The notes under the pieces were generated by a model. The model had not been told where the DNA came from, ran no database searches, and saw nothing but the letters and a program-made list of their open reading frames with translations. The position numbers were made by a program, and so were the translations under genes. A stretch of DNA of 64,000 bases from Whitmania pigra (lineage: Eukaryota > Annelida > Clitellata > Hirudinida > Haemopidae). This document shows positions 23,428 to 37,022 of this stretch, in pieces. The stretch covers positions 2,086,001 through 2,150,000 of the forward strand of contig JAJTWR010000021.1 in assembly GCA_021613335.1 (NCBI GenBank), in the 5' to 3' direction. Each line of letters opens with the position of its first letter. The stretch's first letter is position 1.

Positions 23428-26400
23428 CTGCAATGTCACAAAAGGTCAATACTACTACTACTACTACTAATAATAATAATAATAATAATAAAATAATAAT
23501 AATAATAATAAAATAATAATAATACTCTGCAATGTCACAAAAGGTCAATACAGAATGATAATATCACGTCCATTGTACATATCTCATTTAACTTATCACC
23601 ACGTACATTCATCATCATAGCATCATCAGCGCCACATAATTGCCATAAAATTATTTGATATAATTAAATATGTGACTCATCACTTTCGAACAACCAATCA
23701 ACTCAGCCATTGATTGTTGACATAAAACAATGAACAGAAAAGCATTAAAATGCCTTTGAACATCTGATCAAACGATGTTTTCTTAAGAACTACTTCAGCA
23801 TCGCGTGGTGTCGCTTTTGTATTTTTACGAGGAGTGATGAGACATCATGAAAGATGAGGATGATGATGAGGATGATGATGGTGATGATGATGATGGCGAC
23901 GATGTGCATTTTTTTAAAGACGACAACTTAGGCTGTAATACGGAACACAACTTCGTAATAGTTTAGGCGATTATGATAATGATTATGATTACTATAATGT
24001 TTTGCAATGACTCATCCTTTTAACAACTCTAACTTCTTCTAACTTCTCAACAACACCATCATCATCTCACTCATAAATGCTGCTTTCCTGATCTTTTTGA
24101 AACAATTTGAAAGCAACTCAACCAACAACAATTGACATGAAAGATTCTTTAATTCTTATTTTCATTCATTCTTACTTGAATTCCTTCCTTCATGATTTAC
24201 ATGATCAGACTAACCAGATGTCATCGAGTACCCTGACGATGAGTGAGAAAGCATTCCTCGAGTACTTCTTCCTGTTGTCCTGCATCCTGCCAAAGTTGTC
24301 GTAGCGATGGATGAGCTTCCTCAGCAGTTCTTGAGGCGGCAAGAATGTTCGGTACGTCATGAGGAAGGCCTCTTGGAACATGAAGTCTGCTGTGAAATTT
24401 AGTTTTTTCTTTCAGTTTTAATATGATTTATATAAATATCAATCAATATTTAATTTTAATACATTGTTTCGACCACATTCAAGCATTATGAACATGGGAA
24501 TGGTCCCATTTATGAAGCAACACAGATTTTGTCGGTTTAGAGTGTCACTTGGAAATGCAAGCCTTTGATCTGATTTGTACGTATTTGCACAACATGTTTG
24601 CCATTTAAAAGCAGATTTATTCTAAAGTGATCTTCAAATTAAATTAAGTGACATGAGGCTAGAAGTGATAGGGACATTGACATCATCTGCTACCTGAAAC
24701 GGTGGCATGCACGATGAGGGCATCCACAGATCCTGCTCTCACTTCAGGTCCCTCCTCCTCCTAAAAATAAACATTGTTATGTCATCATTACAAGCATGCT
24801 AACATCACCAAGAGTGCCTATATTTTGAATATTTTATTCATTCAATTAATTGTACTTCATTTACATAGCGTCAGAGGTGCTTCTTGAAACCATTTATATA
24901 GCGCTCCTTCCCAAGGGTGCTTGTGGCAGTGCAATCTGGGTTTCGAACACAGCACGTTACAAATGTTTCCATTACCCCCGCATGCAGGCACGTAACCCAT
25001 TCGGTCAACCTGCATGCCGTAATTATTGGTATAATTTCATAATGTGTTGAAATTATGACATCAACAAACTTCTGAACTAGCATCAAATTAAAAAAATATT
25101 TTCTTAATTATTTAATAAAAATGAACTAAATCGAAACAAATACGTACAGATTTTTTGAAGACTAGGTACTCCTTGGCGCCGGTCAGGTCGAGCACCGATT
25201 GGTGGTCGGCAAGTATTCCGTCGTCCTTCTCGAGCGCCTTTTTTGCCTGAGATTCTGAAGTCTCCTTCTCCAGGGAGGGAGGGTAGTTTGAATGATCGGG
25301 AGTCGGGGAGTCCTCGGCCACTTGAGGGGACGACGGGGTGATGTCGATGCATAACTGAGGAGAACAAATTTATCACCATACAGCTTTTCGTATTTAAATT
25401 CAGGAAAAACCTCTTTTATTGCGTCGATACCTTGTAATGGTCCTATAAAATCTTTACACTCCTTTATTTACCATCCATTTTACAACTAATAAACACTAGC
25501 AGATGATCTTAGGTTTGGATAAAAATGTTTATTAAAAATAAAACTTCAGCCAACCTGGTAACTTCCAGTTTTAGGTGGAAGAGACGGAGGGGTGGAGTCA
25601 CCGTCGTTGGTGCTGCTTCCGGTCTCCGAAGAAAAGAGACCGGAACTGTGGCTCGAAACGGTCGTGCCGGATCCCCTGTGCCTGGGAGAGGCGTTGAGGT
25701 TGTGAGGAGCGTAAAGATCGAGGTGCAGTCGGAAGTATTTGTCCTGGAAGAACTCGATGGAAGGACTGCAGATGGACTGGTAGAACTGGTTGCGTCGAAG
25801 GACGACTTCGTCCGAGAAGACCGCGTCGTTAGGTCGAGACACGGGGGTGGAAGCGCCGAAGATGCTCATGTACGTTTCGACTGGTCGTAGAAATATTTAT
25901 TTACGTATTAATTATTTATTTGATTAAAGTCTATCACATAACTAAGATAATTGGACTTGGTTGTTATAAATCGTAAAGAAATCAATAAATGTCTCTTTCA
26001 TTTCTAACATTATAAAAAGTGACAGCCTCACTGACAATATCACCACTGGAGCAATCAGCATAATCATCATCACCAAACATCATCATCATCATCACCAATC
26101 ATCATCCCCAATCATCATAATCATCATCACCAATCATCATAATCATCATCACCAATCATCATCATCATCATCACCAATCATCATCATCACCATCACATGA
26201 TTCCTTCCACTTAACTACCCTCCTCTTTCCAAGATGGAAACAACAAGAATAACTGCACAATTAGTGGTTCCCAAAAGCAATTTGAACGTTTAATACGATG
26301 TATCATTATCTTAAAAACATTCAGAACATCGTCTTCACAATATAAACATGACTTTATTAACATATCAGATCGATCAACGTAAACATCAGAAGGAGTAGGG

Positions 26401-29400
26401 GAAGTGCCCAGGGGTATTTTTAAAGGACCTGATTTTTAAAAACCTTTTATTTTGCTTTTCCATTACATATATGACATAACATAGACCCTCGACATCTCTG
26501 CCTAGAACATAAACCTTAATGATGGCAGTAACTTAGCAACGACTTCAAATGACAAAACAATAATCAACAATGTTTAAAACGACAAAACCATCTAACTTTC
26601 CATTTAGCAATAAAGTCCTCATCTCATGTAAGGAACCTAACAGCTCGTTCACCAATTCATTCACCATCCAAAGGTTCAGCAATTCTTTTATCATTTCTAA
26701 TGATAATTCCACGACAAAGTTAGAGATGGGGAGGATGGTTGAAAGAATTGTTAGGCAGTCACTCAGTCACAAATGTAACTTTTAAATTCTAGCAAAGCAT
26801 GCAACTAAAGCCTTATTTCAAGTACAAATATACAAAGATCGGCTCAAGGCTTTGCAACTTAAATTGCTTGAACGTCGCCATTTAATAGCTGACCTCTGCT
26901 TATTATACAGGATCATCAATAATTTAACATCAACTCAACTTAAGAACAATATTCATTTTGCAAACTTCTCATCAACCAGCGGCTTTGGTCCTCTACTCGT
27001 TTAATAAAATAAATAAAATAAATAAAATTTAAAAAATTTAAAATAAATACCATCAAAAATGGTTTTCCTAATCAGCTGATTACATAACTGAAGTTGATTA
27101 AACCATCGTCATCACCACTGCTACCAAAGACAGCAGTCCAAAAAGGAAACTTAATTCAGGAACTTTCGTGGGCTTTCGTGGAATCAGGAATAAATTAGTA
27201 AATATTATCACCATTGTCTTGTTAGACCGTCATCCTCATCGTGGCATCGTCACCGTCAATATGAACATCATCATAGTCATTGTTAGTCACCACTATCACT
27301 GCCAATGTCATCCTTCTCATCACCAACGGGAGGGGGAGATTGCATAGGACGAAAAACGGGAAAAAGGTGGGTAACAAGGCGGGGACCTTTGATAAAAATA
27401 GACTAAAACCAGCTGATTACCAGCACCATACAGCGCCACACAACAACACACAACACCACATAACAACACATAATACCACACAACAACACACAACAACACA
27501 GAAGACCACACAAACAACACCACAACAACACAATACCACCAACACACCACAGAACAACACACAACAACACACAACACCACACACACAACACACAACAACA
27601 CACAACACCACAGAACAACACACAACAACACAGACAACCACAACAACACCACACCAACAACACACAACAACCACATAACAACACACAACAACACACATTA
27701 CACACAGGAAGACCACACACCAACAACACACAACAACACCAACACCACAACAACACACACCACAACAACACAGAAGACCACAACAACAACACACAACAAC
27801 ACACAAGCACCACACAACACACACACATACAACACACAACAACAACACAACACCACACAACAACACACAGTAAGACACACAACAACCACCCAACAACAAA
27901 CAACAACACACACCAACACACAACACACAGAACCAACACACAACAACACAGAAGACCCACAACAACAACACACAAACACAACCACAACAACACACAACAA
28001 CACAGAATACCACACAACAACACACAACAACCACAGACAACACACAACAACACACAAGACCACACAACACCACAAAACAACACACAACAACCACATAATA
28101 CCACACACAACAACACACAAACACACATAATACCACACAACAACACACAACAACACATAATACCACCACAACAACACACAACACCACAGAAACCACACAA
28201 CAACACAAAGACCACACAACAACACATAATACCACCACAACAACACACAACAACACAGAAACCACACAACAACACACAACAACACAGAATACCACACACA
28301 ACAACACACAACAACACAGAATACCACACAACACACACAAAACACACAACACCACATAACAACACATAATACCACACAAAACCACACACAACACACAACA
28401 ACACATAATACCACACAACAACACACAACAAACACACAACAACACACAACAACCACATAATACCACACACAACAACAAACAACAACACATAATACCACAC
28501 AAAACCACACAACAACACACAAACACAAACACATAATACCACACAACAACAACACACACAACACATAATACCACAAACAACACACAACAACCACACAACA
28601 ACACACAACACCACACAACAACAACACACAACAACACATAATACCACACAACAACACACAACAACACACAACACCACACAACAACACACAACAACACAAA
28701 GACCACACAACAACACCACACAACAACACAACAACACACAACAACACACAACAACACACAACAACACACAACACCACATAACAACACACAACAACACATA
28801 ATACCACACAACAACACACAACAACACACAACACCACATAACAACACACAACAACACATAATACCACACACAACAACACACACAACACACACAGAAGACC
28901 ACACAAAACCACACAAAACACACACAACAACAACACATAATACCACACAACAACACACAACAACACAGAATACCACACAACAAAACACACACAACAACAA
29001 CACAACAACACACACACAACAACACACAACAACACACAATACCACACAACAACACACAACAACACATAATACCACACAACAACACACAACAACACATAAT
29101 ACCACACAACAACACACAACAACACACAACAACACACAACACCACATAACAACACATAATACCACACAACAACACATAATACCACACAACAACACATAAT
29201 ACCACACAAAACCACACAACAACACACAACAACACATAATACCACACAACAACACACAACAACACATAATACCACACAACAACACATAATACCACACAAA
29301 ACCACACAACAACACACAACAACACATAATACCACACAACAAAACACACAACAACACATAATACCACACCAACAACACACACAACAACACATAATACCAC

Positions 29401-32400
29401 ACAACAACACACAACAACCACATAATACCACACAACAAACACACACAACAACACATAATACCACACAACAACAACACACAACAACACATAATACCACACA
29501 AAACCACACACAACAACACATAATACCACACAACAACACACAACAACACATAATACCACACAACAACACACAACACCACATAACAACACATAATACCACA
29601 CAACAACACACAACAACACATAATACCACACAACAACACACAAAACCACACAACAACACACAACAACACATAATACCACACAACAACACACAACAACACA
29701 TAATACCACACAAAACCACACAACAACACACAACAACACATAATACCACACAACAACACACAACAACACATAATACCACACAACAACACACAACAACACA
29801 TAATACCACACAACAACACACAACAACACATAATACCACACAACAACACACAACAACACATAATACCACACAACAACACATAATACCACACAACAACACA
29901 CAACACCTACATGAAAGAAAACCAAGCCCTTGAAGTTGCTACAACTAGCAAAAAACAAATTGTAGTGCTAACCATCAACGTCATCAGCTTCATCATCATC
30001 ATCATCACAACTAGTCTTTGTATCTCCCTCAAGTGCATCATCATCAAGCGTCATCGCCCTCATCATCGTCGTCGTCATCGTCATCATCATTATCATAGTC
30101 ACAAACTTACTCTAACAAGCTCAATAAGCTGGATGGATACTAATTGTACTCCTTTTAGTATTTAGTAACAAAACAACAACATAATCAATTCTCTTATGCC
30201 CAACGACACAAGTCCTAACAAGCTTAATTGCTCTGCTTTTCATCTTACTTGTGACTGGACTGTTACTCAAACAACATCAACAACAACAAACAATGATTTG
30301 GACTGTTGTTACTCAAGCTAACAACTAAAGATTTCGGCATCTCAGATGCAATAACATTATTTCATCTCACAACACAAGGATTAAGGTCATCAGCATCATC
30401 GTCATTGTCATCATCATCATCATCATCATCATAACATCATTGGCGCATTTTAGACGTCAATTGCAATTGTAATGTCCTTTTCAACCTACAAAGGTATTTC
30501 TATCATAGCTTGATCAGCTTGATCTACCAGAGTGACATCACCATCACCCTCATCATCATCGTTATCATCACTCGAAGATGTCAGAAATGTCGATTACGTG
30601 GGTCAATATCAGTGGCCAGATGCAGATGCAGAGAGTTTTATTATAAAAAATATTTTTGAAATAAATTTCACTTTGTGCGAAGAATTCATTTGACCTTGAA
30701 AGTAAAAAAAACATAAGCAAATGTCCAAAGAGGCAACATTGGAGATTCCCAATGATTGAAAAAACCACTTTAAACAAGAAAAGAAAGGTTTTCATCCTCA
30801 CTCCTAGAGATGAATGAACACATAAAGTGCTCACATCAGTCTGCACAGCAGTAATTATATAGCTTAATTATATATCACAAGAAATATGATCAGACCAAGA
30901 TCATTTACATGAGTTAATTCATTCATGTTATATTATCATGCTGAAGACCAAGATGATATTACATGACACATGATGAGGAAAATAATGCAATTTCCAATCA
31001 AACAGTTCACTGAATGGCAACAGCAGTCTATGAGAATTCAATGACTGATGCCGTAAAGTCAAGTCGTAATAAATAAAATAAAAGTATAATAAAATATGTC
31101 AACATTTTATGTGATAACAAAAATAAATAAATAAATAAAAAATAAATGGTAATACTAATCTGCAACAACGAAAAGGGTAACTTTTAAAGAGACATAAATA
31201 CATGGATGAATATTTTTAGAACCTACAATTCATAAACTGAAGCCTTTCTAAAAATAGACACCACCCAATGACATGCATGCAAGTCATTAAATTGCTTGAT
31301 TGTGGGTTCCAACAATTAAGTGATCAAGTAACATCCTAATTACACTTCTTAGTCACCCAGGTGCTTATTGGACGAGGTGATGATGAAAGAGGATGTGATG
31401 GTCACGACGATGATGACGATAGTGGTAATGATGATGATGGTGATGCGTTGCAGATGATGATGATGGTGAGGAAGAGGAGGAGGAGGAAAATGCTGTTGAT
31501 GAAAATCAGTAATGCAATAGGGATAGACAAATGAAACCTGTTGAATTAGTTATACTTACAATCGAATTGTAATAGTCTACTGGCTTTAGCCGCAATAATG
31601 GTATCTACATCATAAACTTTATCATTGATAATCACCATCATCCCCATCACCATCATCATCAATATGAACAAAACGACTTCCAAAAAACAAACCTGGTTTC
31701 TGTTTGGGGGGAAGTGGAGGAGGTACATTTGGATCATTATCATCACACCTCTCTCCTTCAAAATTCTTCGCTCCGTCCAAAGGCGACAAGGATATCACCT
31801 GATTGGACGACACCGATGACGACGATGTAAGCTTCCCAGTGGAAAGTGATTCCTGAATTGAGGATAAAAAGGACGACGACGAAGAGGACAACTTGTTGTT
31901 GTTGAAACTGCGGGTGCACGAACTGCTGAACGACGAGGCCGTCAATTCCTTCGTGACGGATTGCTGCCGATTCCGACCGTCCCCGATCGCCTGAACGGAT
32001 TTCGAGGTGAAACTCGAAACGACCGTCTTCTGCACCATCGACGAAGCGTGGTAGGAGATCTCGGCACTGCCGCCGGACAGAGAAATCGACGGGCGGCCGC
32101 CGTTGGTCGGGGAACGACCGATTACGAATCTCCGGTCGGGGGACCTCGGCGGTTTGGGAGGAGGAGCATCCTCGAGCAAGAATTCCTCGGAGGAAGCGCT
32201 GAGGATGGAGTTGACGCTGTTCGTTGGGGAGCGGTGCACGGACTCGTTGGATTGCAATCGATTCGTGTCCGTAGAAGCGTTCGATTGGCTGTCGGAGTGA
32301 GAGTCCGAGAGTAGGGAACCCCCCCTCGACTTGACCGGGAGGGAGGGAGGGAGACTCTTCTTGTTCCGCACGATGTCGCCGTCGGTTGAAAACCTTCATA

Positions 32401-34402
32401 AATTTTTAGAATATCAGCCGATATCGGTTGGCATTTTAATTAAATTATTTGTTCAATTGTATTTTGAAGGGCAGAAGGAGAGAAAGGTTAAGTGGGGAAA
32501 TAAAAAATAATCACCACAGTAATGACTTTAAACCAGCCAATAATAATAATCAGACAGAAGCTATCAAAATAAATGTGTGTCAAATAAGAGTTGATGGGTA
32601 GCATGAAACAACCTTAAAGCAAGACACAAACACTGGAGATTCCCATCCATCACGTCGACATTCAAAATATTTACGCCATTTCACTGCATTTTATAAATTT
32701 TACAAAAAATAGAAATTCTCAACTTAAAAACATTTAAAAATAAGTAGTAAATCGACATGTTATCGAGGATGGCAGATATTTCAACAACACAAAAAATAAC
32801 ACGAAAAGAAACACCTCCGACGAGAAAACACGTCTCACCCGTTGAGGAAATTCCAAGAGGGGAGGAGGAGTTGCTGGGGGATGGGTGGTTTCGGAGGAGG
32901 TTTGTCGTCGAGGATGTCGTCTGCCGAGTACGAGAGGTTGGCGTTCATGTGGACGGAAGACAACAGAGGATGAACGTTTCCAGGTTGGGGACTCGAGGAA
33001 TTGACACTCAAAGCTTTGGACCTTCGAGTTAAAATTGATCGATAAAATTGTTGTCAATTGTTGTTCATGAGTCGACAAAGATTCGACAAGTCGATTACTT
33101 TTCTAGGATTATGCCGGCAGTTTTGGGGGACGATTCTTCAGTCGTCGTCGTGAGTTTGCCATCTTTCGAAGATTTCAAACTGTCCACAGTGATTCTCAAG
33201 AATTCCTTCGAACAGAAAGTTCAATTAAATTTGAGTTGTGTGGAATTCAGGAAGAATCCTATTTGTTCACCTCGATTAAATGTCAAAAGATAAGAAGCTA
33301 ATTAAATGCACATGATCTTTACAAAATGATTTTGTGATGTGGGTTCAGCATGTGAAATGCAGGCATTAAAAACACAACAGAGCAAAAAAAATTGAGCGAA
33401 CAAAGAATCACCTTGGCTGCATCCTTCAACTTCTCAACGTGTTGCCTGCCCTCCTTCTTGTCAAAAGATTCCAAAGGGTCTTCCAGTAACAGTTTACTAT
33501 CGGCCCACTTCATCAAGTCTGACAACGACTCCAACAACAACTTGTGAGATGTCTTCGACTCGACGCTTAAGAAGTTAATTGCTTGACATTGCAAATGATT
33601 GAAAGCAATTTCATGTTTCATGTTTTTACAGATTTAATTTATTGCTGTGACTGCTGAATTATAAGTTCACAATAAAAGTTTGCTTGTGAGGACATCATAA
33701 AAACATCGGTTAATGAAGGAAGTTAATAAATTATGCATAATAGGAATACAAAACATAGCGGTTAAATTTTTATCAACATTATATTATACCATCATTATCC
33801 AGTTTTATGATCCTTTGTGAAAAATGAATAATCAATTGACAAGAGCATTTAACTGAACCTTTTATCTTTTGAATAATTCGAGAGAATGGAGTCAACATCA
33901 ATGAGGATTTCCAGAATAATGGATATTGATCCGGAAAGCATTTCCAGAATCTCTTTGTTGATTACATCATCCACATAGTTTATAGACTGGAGCATTTTTT
34001 TTGTACTTTCTTCAATTCTTTGTAAATCCTAAACAATCAGTAATATAATTTACTAACATTGAAATGTATTTCCTAGTTGCCAATTACAAACTAACGCTTT
34101 TCGTCTCACAAATTTCTTTCCTATGATTGTTGTTAAAGCTTCCAGTTCTTTTAAATGATTTTCTCTTGTCATGTTTGTTCACTTTATCTCCCGAACCCAC
34201 AGATTTCTTTCTCACCAATTTAGACTTTACGTCGGTTTTGAACGACATGGCCTTCAGACGAGATTTTGAGCCACCTTCTAAGTTGGATTCACAAAAACAA
34301 ACATCAGGTACGATGCGATTTATCAATTCCCTCCAATGCGAAAGAAAACGCCTACGCAATAGATATCAACCCACCTTGTGCTAAGGATGAGGTATCCGCC
34401 AT
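19791..34402 (-). CDS. RAPGEF1: RAPGEF1 (C3G), Rap1 guanine nucleotide exchange factor
   Basis: C3G activates Rap1 and R-Ras after recruitment by Crk adaptors. Nineteen exons join in phase to about 1069 aa (human about 1077): 34402-34375, 34277-34096, 34028-33859, 33565-33412, 33205-33099, 33021-32839, 32393-31693, 25880-25555, 25354-25148, 24760-24694, 24389-24215, 21724-21545, 21441-21357, 21152-21058, 20904-20826, 20628-20527, 20428-20331, 20208-20077, 19929-19791. The N-terminal helical domain (exons 3-5) aligns with human C3G, including an LEMLSGS motif and an AKEFLRITV motif. A low-complexity centre carries three PPxLPxK Crk SH3 sites (about residues 290-296, 499-505 and 606-612). RasGEF_N follows ([17 protein letters not shown]), then the CDC25 domain ([63 protein letters not shown]). 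The C-terminus reads [15 protein letters not shown]. The exon 7 acceptor is the least sure. The intron between exons 7 and 8 is 5.8 kb and repeat-filled. Confidence 0.95.
22662..22757. repeat. 20-bp tandem repeat TTTTAAGATATTTCTTCCTA
   Basis: About four to five units, with the last base alternating A and C between units. It lies in the 2.5-kb RAPGEF1 intron between exons 11 and 12, which also has (AAT)n at about 22895-22937 and (ATCC)n at about 23113-23167. Confidence 0.8.
23255..23560. repeat. Three copies of a 29-bp unit separated by (AAT)n arrays
   Basis: CTGCAATGTCACAAAAGGTC occurs at about 23272, 23428 and 23527. The gaps are filled by AAT or ACT triplet arrays of unequal length. The outer flanks also share ACAGAATGATAATATCA, so the whole block looks like a tandem duplication whose embedded microsatellite expanded. 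Confidence 0.8.
24875..25025 (-). repeat. SINE-like copy A (tRNA-type box B)
   Basis: On the minus strand the segment holds TGTGTTCGAAACCCAG, which fits a Pol III box B. It shares the CCGAATGGGTTACGTGCCTGC phrase with a related segment at 50.67-50.82 kb. It lies in the RAPGEF1 intron between exons 9 and 10. Confidence 0.45.
26050..26205. repeat. ATC-rich imperfect array
   Basis: Variants of CACCAATCATCATCATCAT repeat over about 150 bases in the large RAPGEF1 intron. The rest of 25.9-27.4 kb shows no supported gene. Confidence 0.8.
27420..29905. repeat. 2.5-kb G-poor satellite-like array of 10-bp units
   Basis: The plus strand is almost only A, C and some T. The basic units are about ten bases: ACACAACAAC, ACATAATACC, ACACAACACC and ACACAAAACC. 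In the right third they combine into a regular 30-bp higher-order unit (two ACACAACAAC plus one ACATAATACC). The left third is more irregular, with occasional G (AGAAGACC, AGAATACC). Because the minus strand has almost no stop codons, all three minus frames stay open for 730-850 codons of Cys and Val; these are artefacts of composition. The array lies in the RAPGEF1 intron between exons 7 and 8. Confidence 0.95.
29906..31692. other. Rest of the large RAPGEF1 intron
   Basis: No exon is supported here. The stretch has ATC/CATC microsatellites (about 29985-30095, 30395-30435, 30536-30570), their GAT complement near 31380-31460, and AT-rich unique sequence. Confidence 0.6.
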
Positions 34403-34823
34403 TACAATCTAAAAAGTCATCCTACACAGCAAAAACAAAAAAATCACAGAAAATTGGATCCTCCAACAAGCACATCAACATAAGTCCAAACCAAACCGAC
34501 ACCACGAACCAACAAAACATATGGCGCTATGTTTACGGCACCTATCAGTATCAGCGACAAAATGATGATTTCCACGATAAAACTTTATTTTATAGACAAT
34601 TAACTGAAAGTCATTGTCAATTGTGGATTAACTGTCACTTGTGCATTATAAAATGCCTAGTAGTTCTCATCATTAAGTAAAGAAAGCGGATTTTATGATC
34701 TTAGGAATATCATTTTTTAAATTTATCGAAAATCTGATAGGAAATTAGAATCAAAACAGATTTAGTCAAAGAAAGTAATAATTTAAAGTCGAAAGTTTTA
34801 TTATTATCATCATGGCAACAAAA

Positions 34824-35147
34824 TTATAAGAGCTGAAAAACCAAAAAAATTTCATTTCTTTTTTTTTTGTTAAGCAGTCTTGCCAACATTCGCCAAACAT
34901 TTTCAACAGGATTTAAGTCTGGGAAACTGGATGGCCAACTGCTAACTTTTAACTTTCTGCTCTGGAAAGAGTCATTCGTCAACTTGGAAGTGTAGATGGG
35001 GGGCATTACCTTATTGGAAAATAATAAGATCTCCCATAAGGCAGGAGATGATTTTTTTTTATATTGTGGCCAATTAATATTATCAAATTTTAATACATGA
35101 ATTATGCAAAATAGCATTTCAGAGACCGTTTGAAAACGTGAAGACAT
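34824..35147 (-). pseudogene. Tc1/mariner transposase C-terminal fragment
   Basis: The minus-strand frame carries WPSSFPDLNPVENVWRML, the conserved block with the third catalytic acid region of Tc1-like DDE transposases (PDLNPIEN), followed by a Lys-rich helix. Upstream the frame holds an AWQYKK-like remnant but the first two catalytic Asp motifs are not evident. No terminal repeats were found. It lies between the RAPGEF1 start and CSTPP1. Confidence 0.8.
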
Positions 35148-35529
35148 CCTTCCTTAAGACAAATAAAATGTAAAATTATTGAAAATTATGTAATCAAAAT
35201 GCATTACATAGGAGTTTCGTACAAATAGTATCGGAATATATATATTATTTGAAAATTTATATGGCGTCTTATTTATAATTTGTATTTATATAAAAATTTA
35301 TATGTGTATAATGAAATGATGAAATATCTAAAAATTGATTATTATCTAATTCGTTACTAACAAGTTATGTAGAACGCAGAAAAATGGCCTATTGCACAAA
35401 TGGAACAAATGTGTCACTCGTAGCAGTTTTATTCTCTAGTAATTTTTATTATGTCATGAACATTTTATTTTGGGATCACTTGACAGTGACATCTTTTATA
35501 ACGGGGTGATTGTCAGTATTGAGGCAAAC

Positions 35530-36590
35530 TCAATGTTCCAACAAATATTAATATTAATCTAAGTTTCCTGTTTGACTGGTTCTGTGCTAATAAACTTTCC
35601 CTAAATTTAAAAAAGACGAATTACATCCTGTTTCATTCTAGGGCCAAACCCATTCACTCTGATGTTTCGTTATGTTTAAATGATGTTGTTATTAATCGTG
35701 TACCAAAATGTAAATTTTTGGGTGTATGGTTGGATGAGCATGTGACTTGGTCGGATCATATAAATTATGTCCTATCCAAGATTTAAAAAAATAACGGTAT
35801 ATTATCTAAGATTCGGTTTTATATTGACAAAACTGTTTCACTTATGTTATATTACACTTTCATCTACCCATACTTATCATACTGCAACATTGTTTGGGCT
35901 TCAAGTTACACCACAAGACTAAAATGCCTTCACATATCTCAAAAACGTTCTCTTCGTATCCTCTTTAAAATTCCTTCTTCGTCACTATCCAAGCCAATCT
36001 TCTACGAAAATTCAATTTTAAACGTTTATCAAATAAATGACTTTCTGATTGCTATCTTTATGTATAAATATTCAAACAATCTATCTCTCAATCATTCAAT
36101 AACTTTTTTAAACGTTCATCTGATATTCACTCATATTGTTTGCGGTCCGTCGACAAATATAGACCTGAAGTTTCTCGAACCATGCTCAAGTCATTTTCAT
36201 TGAAGTGCTCTGGGCCTCGCATTTTCTCTTCGATTCCTCTCACCATTGCTTCCTCCAAATCCATATCTATTTTCAAATGTACTTACAAATCATATATCAC
36301 GAATAAGTAAAATCATCTCATGTTGCTTTTCTGAAGTGCGTCCGATTTCTTGTGTTTTGGAACTGCCACCTTATTTTTGAACTTCTGGACAAATTCTTAA
36401 TATTATGACTTTGGTAATACTCGGCTTAAAAAATTTTTGTCATTGGAACAGGCAGCCCATCAGCGGGAGTATATCCCTTCGGGTTGACCTTTTTTACAAA
36501 ATGTCTATCTATGTAATTAAGCTGGTTATTTTTTATGTAACCGTATGGTTGTGTTTGAATACCTTTTGTTTAATAAAAATTAAAAAAAAA
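35530..36590 (+). pseudogene. 5'-truncated non-LTR retrotransposon with poly(A) end
   Basis: The sequence starts within the RT palm, with LFDWFCANKLSLNLKKTNY, then PKCKFLGVWLDEHVTWSDHI, an in-frame stop after VLSKI (about 35786), and the thumb region (YPYLSYCNIVWASSY). A frameshift near 36190 leads to a GPRIFSSIPLTI block. The 3' end is AATAAAAATT followed by ten A at about 36580-36590. The layout matches 15053-16330, but the two copies differ considerably in sequence. Confidence 0.85.
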
Positions 36591-36686
36591 ATGTACAAAC
36601 CAAATTTTCCTGAAAACTTGAAAAGGAAAGTGAAACATGGGTTGTTTAAGTACCTTCCTTTTACGAATTTCAATTTCTTAAATCAG

Positions 36687-36790
36687 GGACGTAATTTTGG
36701 GGGCTGGGGCTGATTTTAGACTAGACCTAATAAAAGGGCATCTCCTCATACTCTACAAAGTTTGCCCCCTCCCCTCTTGAAAAAAGCTGA
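36687..36790 (+). repeat. Third copy of the dispersed GGGACGTAATTTTGG repeat
   Basis: CAGGGACGTAATTTTGGGGGC is followed by GATTTTAGACTAGACC and AAAGTTTGCCCCC, matching the copies at the window start and 16.4 kb. It directly follows the non-LTR element. Confidence 0.5.
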
Positions 36791-37022
36791 TGTAATTGAT
36801 CCATGGTTTGGTAAATTTAGCAGGTCCTGTGAAAAACTTTGAGTAGTCAAAATAGAATGAAGTATATTTTTGCTGATATTTATTCTCTAAAGTCATAAGT
36901 TTACTATTGTTTTAATAAACAATGCAAATAACACCTTGTTTCCATGGTAACACCTAACAATATTCATCACTGACAGCGAAAGAGTTTAAAGGATCTTTAA
37001 ACCAAATACCAGCATTCCAAAA

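Noticed and set aside
25525..25890. Plus-strand frame of 121 codons
   Set aside because: Antisense shadow of RAPGEF1 exon 8 (25880-25555).
27403..29958. Three overlapping minus-strand open frames of 733-851 codons, rich in Cys and Val
   Set aside because: They lie in the tandem array, all three frames are open at once, and codons simply follow the 10-bp units. They result from composition, not coding.
31758..32399. Long frames (213 aa minus, 117 aa plus) overlapping RAPGEF1 exon 7
   Set aside because: Shadows of the true frame, which alone holds the PPxLPxK motifs and joins to its neighbours in phase.
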